NCBI RefSeq assembly: GCF_964340395.1
Contig: NC_135566.1
Location: forward strand, 14,523,501-14,587,500
Source of the DNA: Glandiceps talaboti
Taxonomy: Eukaryota; Hemichordata; Enteropneusta; Spengelidae
Direction: 5' to 3'
Length of the DNA stretch: 64,000 nt
Position 1 is the first letter of the stretch. Each line of letters starts with the position of its first letter. Below are positions 44,601 through 57,700 of this stretch, in pieces. The notes beneath the pieces were generated by a model. It made no database searches and was not told the DNA's origin. It was given only the letters and a program-made list of their open reading frames with translations. Made by a program: the position numbers and the translations under genes.

Positions 44601-47589
44601 GGCTGGGGGTTTGTCATTCAGTCATAACAAATTTTAACTGGCATTTTAAAATTTGTAATCAAAATATTCGCCAGACTCACACGCCAAAGAAAGTAAACAA
44701 CAATACTTTCCAAAAAGCTTTATGGATCCGAACAGGAGTGGTTTTTTTTGTAAGCTTTCGTCAGTGAAGATAAAGGGAGGCAGACATCTGTGCGAGTTAT
44801 GGAGCTAGTACGTGTATTTGAAAACGAGGCGTTTTGGCGGCACTTTGTCGCACCGCTCGACACGCAATTTTAACTAGCGTGGAATTTCGTTACCTCGCAA
44901 TTAGACTACATACAGAAAGTTGAGAATTAGAGACAAAATTGCTATTTCACGGCTGGTTTTCTCTCTCATGAATAAGATCAGTCGATTGTTACTTACAGTA
45001 GGCCATACTAGCAGCGTGAAAACTTGCCTAAAACATTACGAAGCAGAGTCGGGTTTCATCGGGTTCCGAATCCCTCAGACACCCACTATTTACACTAAAA
45101 TAAAAATTTATCTTTTATGGTGTCCCTGGAAATGTTGGTTATTTTATTTATCAAGTTTCCTTTGATGGGGTGGGAGCATTTGTTCACGACGTGGCAGATG
45201 AGGACATGTAAGAAGGTGTTGACAGATAGACAGGCAGAAATACGAACACTCTATCAGAAGAGCAAAGAACAGCTCAGAGAATAACTAAGTGATTGATGGT
45301 GAGGTCGCAACTAAATGACAGCTCCCCAGCCAAGTCTGTGATATGTTTGTTTGTTTCTTAACTTTATTTTTCACGAATTACAAAGACTTGACATGCCCCA
45401 CAGAACTACAATATTATGTTGCGAGTGTGGAGAACAACTGTGTTTAGAATGATGAAGAACAGTTTTGGCATTGATACAAATGCCACTCGAGGAGCATGGC
45501 TGCAGGCGTGCATTAATTTCGTTTTTGTCTGACAAAAATGATTTCCCCTAGCGATTAATCTCTGCTTGAAATATGACTACAAATTTCACGCGGCAGTGTG
45601 TGAGATTTGTCAACATTGAAAAGTGACGATAAAACGGACGTTCCAATCGCAAATGTTGGGCAGACGACAATTTCGACCGAAGGCGATGTTACTATAGTGG
45701 CGGTTGTACCTTTTACCATCATGTATGTCCGTATGGTTTCCAATTCTATCGCGCGTTCTAAGAATCATAAACGAGCGACGGGATTAATATCATCAAATCA
45801 TATCGCGGTCACCATTTAATTACTTTCCATGCATGTAAAAAAAAAATTCTAAATTAATATATATATACATATATATTTATAACTGGCAAACGTTGCGAGG
45901 GTACTATACCATCTTCGTAAGAGTAAGATCGCGCTCGTTGGATATTGTCTGCCCTATTGGGTTAAGATGTTTCGCTTGGATGAACACACAAGGGTTCGTA
46001 TCAGCTCAAAGCTCTCTATAAAACTCCTTTTCACCATTCACACTTTCCACAAAAACAACGATTGTGTAAGACCTCTATCCCCTTTCACCGGGTAGACAAA
46101 AACCTGAGACGTCTTTCAGCTCCATGGGATCGGACGCGCTCTGATATTTACGATAGAATATTCACCGTCAAATGTACAAGCTTTCGGCCACCTTAGACAA
46201 TGAAATAGTGTCCATTATTGGGGTATAACAATATGTCGGCCTACTTGATTTATTGATATTAATTTAGTAACCGCGCGTTGCTCTTTGTACCTTTCTATCT
46301 GAGCATACAATGGAGTTACAACGAACGGCGGCGTTTATTACTCTGTTAACAATGGAGCCTGGCGATTAGCAAGCCAGCAATAGTAAAATTGGCACCTCCG
46401 AGTCTGTTACACTGAATTCATCGCCTGAGGCTACCATCAACAACTAGCTTCGGTACAATACTAAATTTTTATTGAAATTTCTCGATTCACACGCGCCATG
46501 TTTCGTTAGAACAATTTCCATTGTATCAAAAAACCGCCGGTGCTTCTCTGACATGCGATATTTCCGCCATTTTTTGGAGACTTTTTAATGGTCAGATTTG
46601 GGTGTACGTTGCCCGAATTTCTTTTTGAAATGATGCGCTGTGGGGGCCAGAGGAAGAGTTTTTTTTTATCGCAGGTCGTAAACAGTTATTTTAAGATAAA
46701 TAGCGTTTTCACACTTTCATTTCGTCTTCTTCGATTGTTTTTTTTTTAGTAGTTTGTCTTCCCCCTTTGTTAGGCAGCTTGGAGTGATATGTAGCACATC
46801 GTTGACAGGTTTCTTTTGACGGCGCCATTTTTATGTTTTTTTCGCTTTATTAGAAAGTGAGTAGTGAGACAATGAAATAGAATCAAAACGTAGAGGTTGA
46901 CCACTGTTCATACCCGTGTGAATATTGTAAAGCCCTGTAGATTTTTAAACACAATGGAAACACGTATCCTTTGAATGGATTCACCCAATGTTTGTTTTCT
47001 ATAGAGAATGGGTGGAGTGAGGAGGGCGTGAAGGCGTGACAGCCTATACCCCTCGGCACTCTCGAAGATATATGGTTTTGTTTGTAAAAAATCTATCTCC
47101 ATGGGCTCCAATGCCAAATCATTAAAACAGACACTATATATAGTAGTCTGATGTTGGGGTTAAAAGTACGGCGTCGAAGTCGTGATTTGATTAATCAGTA
47201 TTTTGAAAAAATCTGAATCCAAATGAACATAGTGCGAAAAAAATTATCTGTTTTGATCACATTTCGACAAGTAAAGAATGAAAACGTAAACGATTTATAG
47301 TCAAAGTCAACGTGAGCCACCGTTCATCATAATTACACCTACCCCGTACTAGTACTACGTACTTGTTCTGGTGTTGTTTAGTTGTTGCGATCGACGCTCT
47401 TGGGGACAGTCTTAGATAAAAATCTGAAAGTCATACGGTATATTAGTTTCACGTAAGTAATCAGGATAGATACGACGCGGGCTTTTATTTTTAGAACGAT
47501 CTAATCAAGTGGTGTAATTAATTTCAAGTAAGTGAAGTAACCGATCGCCTCATCATCCCGATAATTATCGTGTTTTTAAAAAAAATATG
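41689..47589. other. Non-coding apart from the diverged repeat copy
   Basis: Long AT-rich stretch with chance open frames only (for example 45607-45819 plus, 43966-44193 minus). No family resemblance is visible. Confidence 0.5.
42515..42720. repeat. Copy A of a diverged palindrome-bearing interspersed repeat
   Basis: It has a perfect 26-bp palindrome at 42539-42564 (half-site TTTGTTATTGTAC). Sequence after it can be loosely aligned with 54545-54740, including AAATACC and CATCAACA-like blocks. It is probably a small non-autonomous element; its ends are not defined. Confidence 0.45.
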
Positions 47590-47711
47590 TTTAGAATTCT
47601 TATTTACAATGTATATTTTAAAACATATTCGTATTTGCAAACTTAAAAAAAAAAATTATTTTTAAGTTGCTAGAATTCTTACATGTATTTACAATGTATA
47701 TTTTGTTTGTT
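47590..47711. repeat. 79-bp tandem repeat, left of LINE fragment
   Basis: TAGAATTCTTA occurs at 47592 and again at 47671. The unit includes AATGTATATTTTAAAACATAT and an ACTTAAAAA...TTTTTAAGT hairpin. A third partial unit lies on the other side of the LINE fragment at 48133-48215. Confidence 0.8.
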
Positions 47712-48112
47712 ATGACGCGTTGGAGGTGACCGGTCCTGAATATCTTTCTCATCTTCTTCACCTTTATGTTCCCCATAGACAATTGAGGTCTTCTTCCGAC
47801 TCCCGCATCCTAGAGACACCATTTGTCACTAAGAAGCTTGGTGAGCTTTCCTTTGCCTACACTGCTCCTTCAATTTGGAACAATCTTCCCCACAGTCTTC
47901 GTCACTCTCACGCTAAGTTTTCCTTCCACCTCTGTCCTTAAAAAACTTACCTATTTCAATCTTAACTCTCACACACTTCTCTCTACATCCTTCCATGTTT
48001 TCAAATGGTTTCTCTGTATCCTTTCATTTTGTTATTCTGTGTCTGTGCTTGGCGCTCTTCGGAGGACAAGCGCATTATAAATTCACTTTTAATATTATTA
48101 GTATTATATTTT
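47712..48112 (+). mobile_element. 5'-truncated non-LTR retrotransposon (LINE) 3' end, frameshifted
   Basis: The plus strand encodes PEYLSHLLHLYVPHRQLRS, then FAYTAPSIWNNLPHSLRHS. This is the signature of the extreme C-terminus of CR1/L2/Rex-like LINE polyproteins, after the reverse transcriptase. A frameshift near 47935 moves the continuing similarity (VLKKLTYF) to another frame. The tail GGCGCTCTTCGGAGGACAAGCGC near 48050-48073 forms a GCGCT/AGCGC hairpin followed by ATTATAAAT, the usual 3' terminus of such elements. Only about 400 bp remain, so it is a dead fragment. Confidence 0.85.
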
Positions 48113-48132
48113 TTTATTTTTTTATTTGTGTT

Positions 48133-48215
48133 TTCAAACTTAAAAATATATTTTTTAAGTTGCTAGAATTCTTATTTACAATGTATGTTTTAAAACATAT
48201 TTGTATTTTCAATCT
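48133..48215. repeat. 79-bp repeat unit, right of LINE fragment
   Basis: It matches the left units: AAACTTAAAAA...TTTTTTAAGTTGCTAGAATTC, then TTTACAATGTATGTTTTAAAACATAT. This shows the LINE tail interrupts a pre-existing repeat, or that the flank was duplicated. Confidence 0.8.
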
Positions 48216-48586
48216 CTTTGTTACGTTCTGTAAAGGTATGTCTGTTAAATAGTTGATCTTTCTTGAAAAGTAGTGACACTTGAACCGAAAGCAAACAACT
48301 GGCCCCGGAGTCCAAAAAAAAACCTTGAAAATGTAACCGTGTTATAAACTATCGATTGTCACGGACTGCAAACAACGCACATATCAATTCTTTGCTTTCT
48401 ACAATTCATCCATGGATAGGTATATATAAAAGTTTGTTGATTTTCAACAACAATAAACACTTCAATAATGCTAAATGCACAGCCATGATAAATATCACGG
48501 ATATATACATATAATATATATAATCATATCATTATCCAGCATAAGAAAACCATAACCTAACCCCCTCCCCGCCCGTCCTCGTGCCC

Positions 48587-48615
48587 ATGACGTCATTATT
48601 GTTTGATGACGTCAT
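48587..48615. promoter_or_regulatory. Paired CRE palindromes (ATGACGTCAT x2)
   Basis: Two perfect ATGACGTCAT palindromes at 48587-48596 and 48606-48615, 19 bp centre to centre. The motif is the full CREB/ATF site. Function at this distance from any gene is unproven. Confidence 0.4.
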
Positions 48616-48672
48616 TTAAAGATGCTCGGGTAATAGACTAAAGAGTCTAAATAATGACATAAGCAGTTGTGC

Positions 48673-48788
48673 TGTATGTATGTATGTATGTATGTATGTG
48701 TGTGTATGTATGTATGTATGTATGTATGTATGTATGTATGTATGTATGTATGTATGTGCGTGTATGTATGTATGTATGCATGTATGCA

Positions 48789-48819
<31 letters not shown>

Positions 48820-48830
48820 GTGTGTGTGTT
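48673..48830. repeat. (TGTA)n, (GTCT)n and (TG)n compound microsatellite
   Basis: TGTA units with TGTG and TGCG interruptions to about 48790, then GTCT to 48816, then a short TG tail. Confidence 0.96.
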
Positions 48831-51800
48831 TGGTGTAATGAATGAATTGTACAGAATTCACTTTCATGAAGTAATTAAGAATACTAATCAGATAATAGAT
48901 ACATTATTTTACCACCGTAGGATTACAAAGTCGTCACAAGTGCATAATTAAAACAATATCAACTAATGGATATTACAGTTTCCAATTTACATGCGAGAAT
49001 CATAAAAAAAACGTAATTATCAACTGTCGGTTGATCCTTTTAATAACCATTTCCGATTGGCGTGTTGGTGGTGTTACATTAAGGAAATGAACACCATTTA
49101 AATTAGCATAATAAAGCATTTGCATAACGAAAAGTGCAGGTGTTAAAACAACAACAACAACAATAACACAAACTTAATTTCATGGTAGTCGAGATTTTGG
49201 GTCTTCACTCTAGTTTTCATGAATACTACTGGTATGTGCTGACAATAAACGTTGTGTTGTATTACTAAGTATTATACATATATGGGTAAAATTTTATGAG
49301 CATTAAAAAACAAAATTAAATGATTTCATAAAAACAGCCGCCTGTTTTATTATCTTTCGGATTTATATTACAATTAAGCTTAGGACAACATTATTAAACA
49401 ATTATACATGAACACACTCCAAACATTCATAAAAAAGTGGATAATTTGGTCAATTTTGTACTAGGTGATCGCAGTTCGAAATTTCCTGTTTGGGATACAT
49501 TATCAAGATGATCACATGGTCTACAAGTAAATAAAGTCATTTATACAAATTTACCAAAATACAAATTTTGTAATACAATATTAAAGGGTAAATAACGACA
49601 CCCGCATATTCCAACCCCCACCCCCACCCTCACCCCCGTCATAAAGTTACCGGGATCTGTCTCGTTTGAATAAAATATTTGTTTAAATTCCAGATGATTT
49701 TAACCAGTCAGGACTTAGTTGATGGGAATATATATTTTTTTTAAATACTCGTCGAGGGAAAAACTTACAAATGGAAAATAAAAAGTGATAATTTATTTAT
49801 CATGTGCATTGTTTAAAATAAAAGAGATAACGACATATTCTTCACGAAGAGGCGTTTGGTACAAGGCCTAAAGGATAATAGTTATGTGTATGTGTGCAAC
49901 AAACCGTCAATTCCATTGACATTGTTACCTGACCGTCACGTGCACATCCAGGGAAGTTTTGGCTGTACGTCAAATCAAAGCCATAGAGGAAATTAAAGAA
50001 ACGTCTTACATTGAATGGATAAGTGATATTAGGAGATACAGCACTGCATTGGTCTTAATAGCTTACAAAAAATTGCAAACCCAAATGAAATGGTATTTTC
50101 ACTAATTGTTTTCTGACGATTTAATTGACTTTGGGTTCTCTCTCAAGTTAATTTGCACTGCTAGAGAAAGAGCGTTTAATGTCGTCTTTTGTTTTAAATC
50201 AATGGTGGTTGATTTTAGAAGTTACATATCTCATTAAAACAGCGTGATAATTAGTGGCGATTTATTGGTATTTTTTTTATAGAATTCTTCATTTCATTGC
50301 CTTAATTAGGTGACCATACTTGTTGACATCGTTCAACTAACGATGTTAAATCTCCAAAATTAATTACTTTTTGACATAAAGATATGCATAATTCGTCACG
50401 TGGGCAGAGATCACAGAACATCTAACTAATTAATTTCAGCTTTTCAATTGGGGAAACTTTCAGCTAAGAAATTCGAAAGCTGAAGGGTTCTGCCTCCAGA
50501 ATCGACTACTTCTAGGCAGAGCAAACGTGAAGCTGGCTTGGATTCGTGCGCAGAGCTTGTGGAATGTCGAACCAATTATTTGGCAACGTGTCTAACTTTG
50601 AAAATGCCGCTAAAAGCGTGAAAATCACCGGAAAATTGATAATGTGCTCAGAAAAACGAACCCCGATGCAATTAAATTTTCACGCGTTCGCTTGGACGGT
50701 TTCACCACAGTATGTTAACAGCAACGGAGCTAAGTCCCAGGCGTTAGAAAGCATCCGAACTAAACATATCAAGTTTCAGGAAATTAATCAAAAGAATTGA
50801 ATTTAGATTGCTCTCACAACAACACGAAGTAGGAAGTGGGTCCCCATATCAGCCAAGAAAATATGTTTCTGAGCACCTCATTTTCAAGGCCACTTTTGGG
50901 TCATTTCTCCCTAAAAAAAGTCTCTTTTGTAAGACCGATATTTAATTTCAAGGAGAATGTTTACGATGAAGAGCACGGGTTCAAATAAATTACGGATATC
51001 AAACATAATATTTTATTATAAAGAAATACGTTGCCTTGGGTTCATCACAGTATGGGAGTGATGCTACGGCCGCCCACGAGACCACCGGGAACAGGTTCAT
51101 TTGTTCGGGTCCTTTGTACTGACTCCCGACAGCATGCAGCAGGCCCCTAGTATATGCCTGCCAGTAGTTAATTTGTACCTAGCCAGACAAAAACTTAGCA
51201 CCATGGATTGTTGTTTTCATTACATTATAACATTAATAACATTAAACTTTATAACATTGCATTCTTTTTATAAATATTTGTACTTTCTTTCCAAATTCTG
51301 GCATAGTTTCAAAAGTAAGATTCGCGTCCATGTCTCGATTTTCATAAAAGTATTCCAATAAAAAAAACTAACTTTCGTTCAGAAAGTTTTGGGCGGGAAA
51401 GTTTTTGATACGGAAATGGACCGGTCTTCAACGCTTCTTCCCGGCATATCGGCACGGTAAGGGTTCTATATGAAACCCCTCTACCGACACTGATAGCCTA
51501 ATTAATGGAAGGACGATCCCGCTGATCGCACGTGATTCTGTGAATGACGCCTAGCCTCCACGGTGTTATCTGACAGTCCAGCAGACTTCCTCTATTTAAT
51601 CAAATACTATAGATTACTGACTGCAGGGATACGCAGTTGAATAATGTGACGACACTAGACAATAAAAAAAAATCGGTCGATGGCAAAGAAAACTGTAAAA
51701 CTCAGAAGTGTAATTCTTGAAATTTTACATCGGGTGATAAGGATATAACAGCTCAAAAACTGTTGAAAAAATATGTTGTTTTTGTATTCTACGCAGCTTA

Positions 51801-54544
51801 CTAAAGGATTTTTTTCTTCGTTTTTAAAATTGTGCTTTTTGGCATTTGTACTACATGAAAATTCGTGAAAATTCCGGATATTTAGGTCTCAGCCATTCAT
51901 TTTATCAACGATTGCAATTTGCAGCATCGATCGCAGTACATGGTATGTAAAGAAGGTAGTGATTGACAGGTGGAAAGTAGCATTATTGATTTGAATAATA
52001 ATTTGTCATTATCTCATTTCTATTGCCAAGGACCCCTGGGGGCTGCTTATGAAGCACCGTCTTGCAGAAACAAAATTAGTCTATGTCTATATCGTCTGTG
52101 AACAACAAATGAACTGATTGGATGAATTTAAGTGTTGATAAATATTCCCCGGGAGTTGGTGATTTGATAACAAAAAGTGTAACACGACAAATATGAGATG
52201 AATAGTTTGATTTGAGTGATTTCGTTACCGTAACGACGTGGTGCAGTTGATGTGCATTACAGTAGTGATAAGTTGTAATCGATTTGTTACAGTATCTTAA
52301 ATTAGAAGGACGCGTCACGGTGAAGTCATCAATGTCGATTTCACGTCTTGCTGTACTATTGTTGTGAATATACATACGTGTATAGTTGCGTACATGTATA
52401 CGCATCTCTGTTCGATTTCAAGGCGCCACCACCAATTTTCCTATAATTTTCGAATTTTTTTCTTAAATTTCGATATATTATAATTCGAAAGTAATTTTAA
52501 TTTTGTTTAGAGAGACTATGTTATTTACAACTTTTTGAACTTTTCCCAAGTAGTTGTTCTGTTGTTGTTTTTTGTTAATATGTTGTTGTTTTTGTTGTGT
52601 TGTTTTTGTTGTTTTCGAACACCGCAACGGCCAACCGTTTGTCCCTGAGTCGTTTTTACAAAAAAAACTTGTTAGCTATTAGCAACACACATTTACATAT
52701 TTTCGACATTAGCACACCGAATGTTCGTAGGCTATTCGTCTGCTGTGATGATCATACTTACGACAATGCCAGGCGCCTTACAAAATAGGCTTATAGAACA
52801 CAGGCATGAACGAAACGTACGGAGCGATGTTTTTGTGTAAGTGCGGTATGGCGACGAGTATATCTTACTTCATTTGATCATCATTCCTGCGAAGAATATT
52901 GTCTGAGTTTGTGAAGATCTATACCTCACCTCTGTAGCATTGCCCGCAATTCAAAAAAATAATACTTTAATTTCATTATATATGAAAAGCGAAAGTTATT
53001 TATGTTTAAAAAAGAATAATGTCGCACTCACATTAAAATGAACTGTCCACAACATTAATCATTCAGTGACTAAAATTAAGAAAGGAGAATTTGGAGCTAA
53101 TTAAAATGTTTTGTAGGGCGAGGTGGGAGGGAGGAGAGGGGGGGGGGGCTTTTACGTACTTCCAGATACATGTATACGGACTTTATTACAAAAATAACAT
53201 CCGCCAGATGTACGAATGAGAATATATACAATCATACAAACTGTGTGTTCCTTTATGGCGCATGCGTAGTACAATTGAGTTTGCTCTAATACTTGTAGAA
53301 ATGAGAAAAAATCAACACTCTTAACCTTCACTGATAGTGGTTGACCTCAGTGATACCCGTATGTCACGGAGGTGATATCGGCATAATGTTTTTTATTGGT
53401 TTTTCTGTATGAGTCATACATCCAAAACGGCTTCTTTCTATACGTTTTAACGATATCCGAAGCTGTATAGAGCATTTACCTCATAAAAACCGACCGGCCA
53501 ATTTTACTATATATTAATGTATTATTTTCAATCGATATAAAATTATTATTTTTATTAAGATTCTCACCAAATGTGTTTCGGAAAGAGCCATTGGCTTTGA
53601 GGGAAGGGGGCTGGTTTTAAAGCGACTTTGCACTGTGTTATTCCTGTGATCTTCACCGACGTTCGCACGGCTGGAGATGGCGGGACTTTTAACCAATATG
53701 TGGCATTAAAGTTATTCATTCTCGGATCAACCTTTAAATGTTTGGCACACAGATTCCCATCGGGAGCACAAAGCCTTACCCAAACAATTGAACTAACTAT
53801 ATGGTGTACTTTACTGCGAAGATTTCATTGTACATAGCGCTGTCGTCTTTTACGATTTACGAAAGTATCGCTGGAACTCCGAGTCTGCAAATTTTTAATT
53901 TGCAAGGAATGTTCATATAATCGCAAACCGTCTGATGGCCTCGATTGTATGTATGTTTTCATAATTTTGATAATTGAAATAAAAAGACATTTCTAGGTTA
54001 TACAGATGAAAATAAAGCAATGCGCCGTATTGAGAGGTACTAATATATACGATAAAATTTATACATTTTTTTTATTTGTTTTATTAAATTTGTTTTATTT
54101 ATTTCCTTTCCCACCTGTGGTTTTACGACTCTCATCGTCTCGAATTAGTCTACGTAAAGGTTGCGTCGCATCGCGTTATAACGAGGTTTGGTGGTAAATT
54201 AAACCAAAGATGGAGAAAAATAAGGGATGATAACATTCGTCGATCAATTTTTACCTCGCCTTGAGCAGAACAGTGATCACCCAGCAACCAACGTTTTCGC
54301 TTCTTTTGGTCACAATTCTTCATACTCCCGTAAATCGTATTCGTCATTTATCAGAAATACGGTGAAGTTGAACTTCGCAACTACCCTGTCTGTTCTAACT
54401 TCTATGCCTTAGAGTGCTCATATGGACGACGACTTGATATTAATGTTATAAAACAATTTTGTCATGGCTTTCTAGTTGAAAAATATACGTTAAATAACAT
54501 TATGCCAAGCCCTTTTTTGTAACTCAATAAATGGCAAAAAAATA
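48831..54544. other. Non-coding; two homeodomain/POU-motif-rich stretches
   Basis: Perfect octamer ATTTGCAT at 49118-49125. There is a dense TAATTA-type motif cluster at 50100-50440, a GTT-rich patch at 52562-52616 and an 11-base G run at 53138-53148. No exon is supported. Confidence 0.5.
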
Positions 54545-54745
54545 CATATGTAAAATGTTATTGTACATACAATAACAAACTTTTTACACACTTTGTAGTT
54601 TTTTGTATTGTATTATGAGTCACAAACACAGACTTGGTCAATGTTGTTTCACATTGATTTTTCAAGTAGGAAGCCGTTATAAAATTGTTTTATAAATTGA
54701 AAATCCCAACTAAATACCCGATCATCATCAATACACTTAAAAGTC
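54545..54745. repeat. Copy B of the diverged palindrome-bearing repeat
   Basis: TGTTATTGTA and TACAATAACA arms around a two-base centre at 54556-54577 match the palindrome of copy A. The following 150 bp shares scattered blocks with it. Confidence 0.45.
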
Positions 54746-57700
54746 TTCAGTTTAACATCTAAGGCGTTTTTGTTTGTAAATGTGAGTTTCCGATTACCCT
54801 ACCGGTCCTAGTTTAAGCCACCAACCCTAAATATTGTTTGAAACATTTAAAACAAAAAAATAAAAAATTCTTTGTCTTCTTGCAAGCTTGACCTTCATGC
54901 ATGTCTGCTTCTTTCCCCAGTGATGTTTGTACATATTTCATCAAACTATCACAGGATGGCGTATTCTGAGCAGTATTTTTCAAAAAATAACAACAATTAA
55001 AAAGATGAATAAGATCCTCGGCCTATCTACCCATGTTATTGGAAAGACACAATTATTTTTTTTCGCCTTTCTACTGTTACAGGGTCTGGTCTGGGTGTTT
55101 GTATCATGTACGAAATCAGAGTTCCCCTTCTGTCGTATATACTGTATCTAACTTGTTATGGTACCCGCTTAATGAAAGGGTGCCCATACATACATATAAC
55201 TTTAATCTTTACAAGTAATTTACGTTTATAAAAGAAAGGAAAAATCATGATGGTATGGCGTGAAGTGTCTTTTGATTTCACGATATACCACACTAAGTTT
55301 TCTATTCAACCACGTGTACATGTAATACGCAGGTCGATGTCGGCTTCTATCGGCCTATCTTTTTTCGTTCCAGATGTAATTATTACTAACAACTTTATCA
55401 TTTATCTGTGCGTGTTTGAAATGAATACGGGACAATCATATCAGTCGTGCCGGTACCGACTGTGTGTTTATCCCATTTATTCAAATTCCGCAAAAACAAT
55501 CCAATTTTGTAACTCACGACTTACATAAATAACCTCTCGATGACAGAGTATCTGTTCTAAAAATAAAAAATAGGAAAACACGGGTTTTTTTTAATTCACG
55601 ATCATTATTTCCATTCCCTGTTTCCAGAGTCAAACACAAGATGGAAGCGCAATTTAATCTCATATCACGATATCTATATTTAGATGCGAGTTTAATACTG
55701 GTGCCGTATTGTTCGATGATTCGTACTGTCCCAACGTCGTTAACCACAATACGGCATCGTCCGAAACGTACCCGTTGCTTCAACATAAATATGTGCTCTG
55801 GCCTGCGAAAATGTACTGTCCTTAGTACGTAGTTCTCTGCTCTTTTCATACATTTGTTTTAATTGTCATTTGTTTAAAAAATAATATCTTCTGTAGGATT
55901 ACTACTGGTTTTTTTTTCAATAATTTTTTTTAAAATAAATAAAAAAAGAGTTCCAGGGTATTTTTTTATTTTGCGATGTCTGCGCTGTATCATTAATCGG
56001 TTTATCACATTTGTGCCATTATCATCACAAGCGAACATTTAAAATTTATGGAAAATCATAATCCGATCATAGAAATGGATCATATAAATGATGACCGCAT
56101 GAAAAATAAGTTCAGTAAGTTATTATATTTACAGACCACTCATTAAAAATAAGTTCTCATTTTTATACAAATAAATTCAACAATGAAAAGAGAAACATTT
56201 ATCGGTGGTTGTGTCACGACGCAGGATATGCTTTAGAGCACGACACTGAGAGGAGCTGAGTAGCAGCCAAGACTACGTGTAACTTTATGAAGGGTACGGG
56301 TGAATATCGTCGGGGACACTCAGATGATATCGTCGCCGTGGAGATGATCACCGTGCAATCGGTCTCCCGGTCTTTTTTTTTTAGACTAAGTGTGATCAAT
56401 TTCGAATAGGTGCATGTCTATGTTAACATATGATTCAGAAATGAACAACGCGAAATGTATATATATAGGGCAACACTCGCAGAGGTATCAAGTGATGCAG
56501 TCAAAGGTATAGAAAGGAAAATAGAAAAGATTACCTGAATTAGTGACTGTCGAGGTCCGTTTTTAGGGGAAGGTGTATTACTGAAGCTTAAGTAATTAAA
56601 TTTGTTGTTTGTTTTTTTTATGTTGAAATTGAGATAAGCCGTGCCGAATACCAGCAAGTACAAAGGGGTATAGTCGGCCGTTTTGTTCATTATAGGGGGC
56701 GACTACCTCATTCTAGCTCAGTTTATAGACATTTTCCATAGTTTTGGCGTATTAGCCCCGGGCTTTATTTCTTCTGAGGCAACACCGAAAGCGATGTTTT
56801 ACAACCCTGCTACAAGTCGTTTCACAAGAGACAGTGAAAAGTAATAATTTGGATCACAGAGATCCTGGCATATTAAAAGTTGGACCTTCATTTACAACAA
56901 TGTGTTTGGTGAGTCAGACGTGTAGGTGTGTGGTACTACTCTGGATTTCACCGATTAATCTGTGTATATTTCACAATTTCCCCTTGTTTATTTCAAATTT
57001 TTCATAAGAAATTAGATAATAAGTGTAAAGACTGTCTTTTATATCATCTCGTAGATCTCGTTTGGCCGTCCTTGTTGATTGCAACAGCTGGTTATTGTTT
57101 TACGTACGTTAATGTCAGACCTCGGCAAACACGTGGGAAAGGTACAACTCTGTTTGACAATGCTTTTATGACTGATCATTTTATAGCATTACAATTAGCA
57201 ATATACTGGACAACAACCCCCGTCTTATCTTTTTTAACAACAACTCAATTTCACAGTCCCAATTGTGGGGGATATACTTTGTCACGCCTGCAATTTATGG
57301 AGGTGATAGTCTTAATAATGAAATAATAGAATTTTATTTGTGGGGTGCTTATAACGGAAAAGATAAAAGATGTCTTTTTTCTTTCTCTTTGATGGTTTTT
57401 ATAGACGCCGAAAGCGACGTGTTTTTTCACGTTGTTTTTTTTGATAACAAAAAGAGGGACGTGTAATGAGATACGCCCTCCTTTCACGAGATTATGTGAC
57501 AATATCATACGGAGGAAAAGGAAAAGAAAAGGGGTCTTTCACCTCGTTTGCACATTTATGGTAAAAGGGAATCGTTTCGCTCCGTCTGTAAGACCAGAAA
57601 TTCAATTTTGTGTCTGGTTTACAATAATCAGTTGTTTATGATATCTCACGCTTGATACGACTTGTTCGATCGAATGAACGCGACAAAATGACACGGTTTA

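Noticed and set aside
56928-57326. 132-codon plus-strand open frame
   Set aside because: No domain or homology recognised; composition resembles the AT-rich flank.
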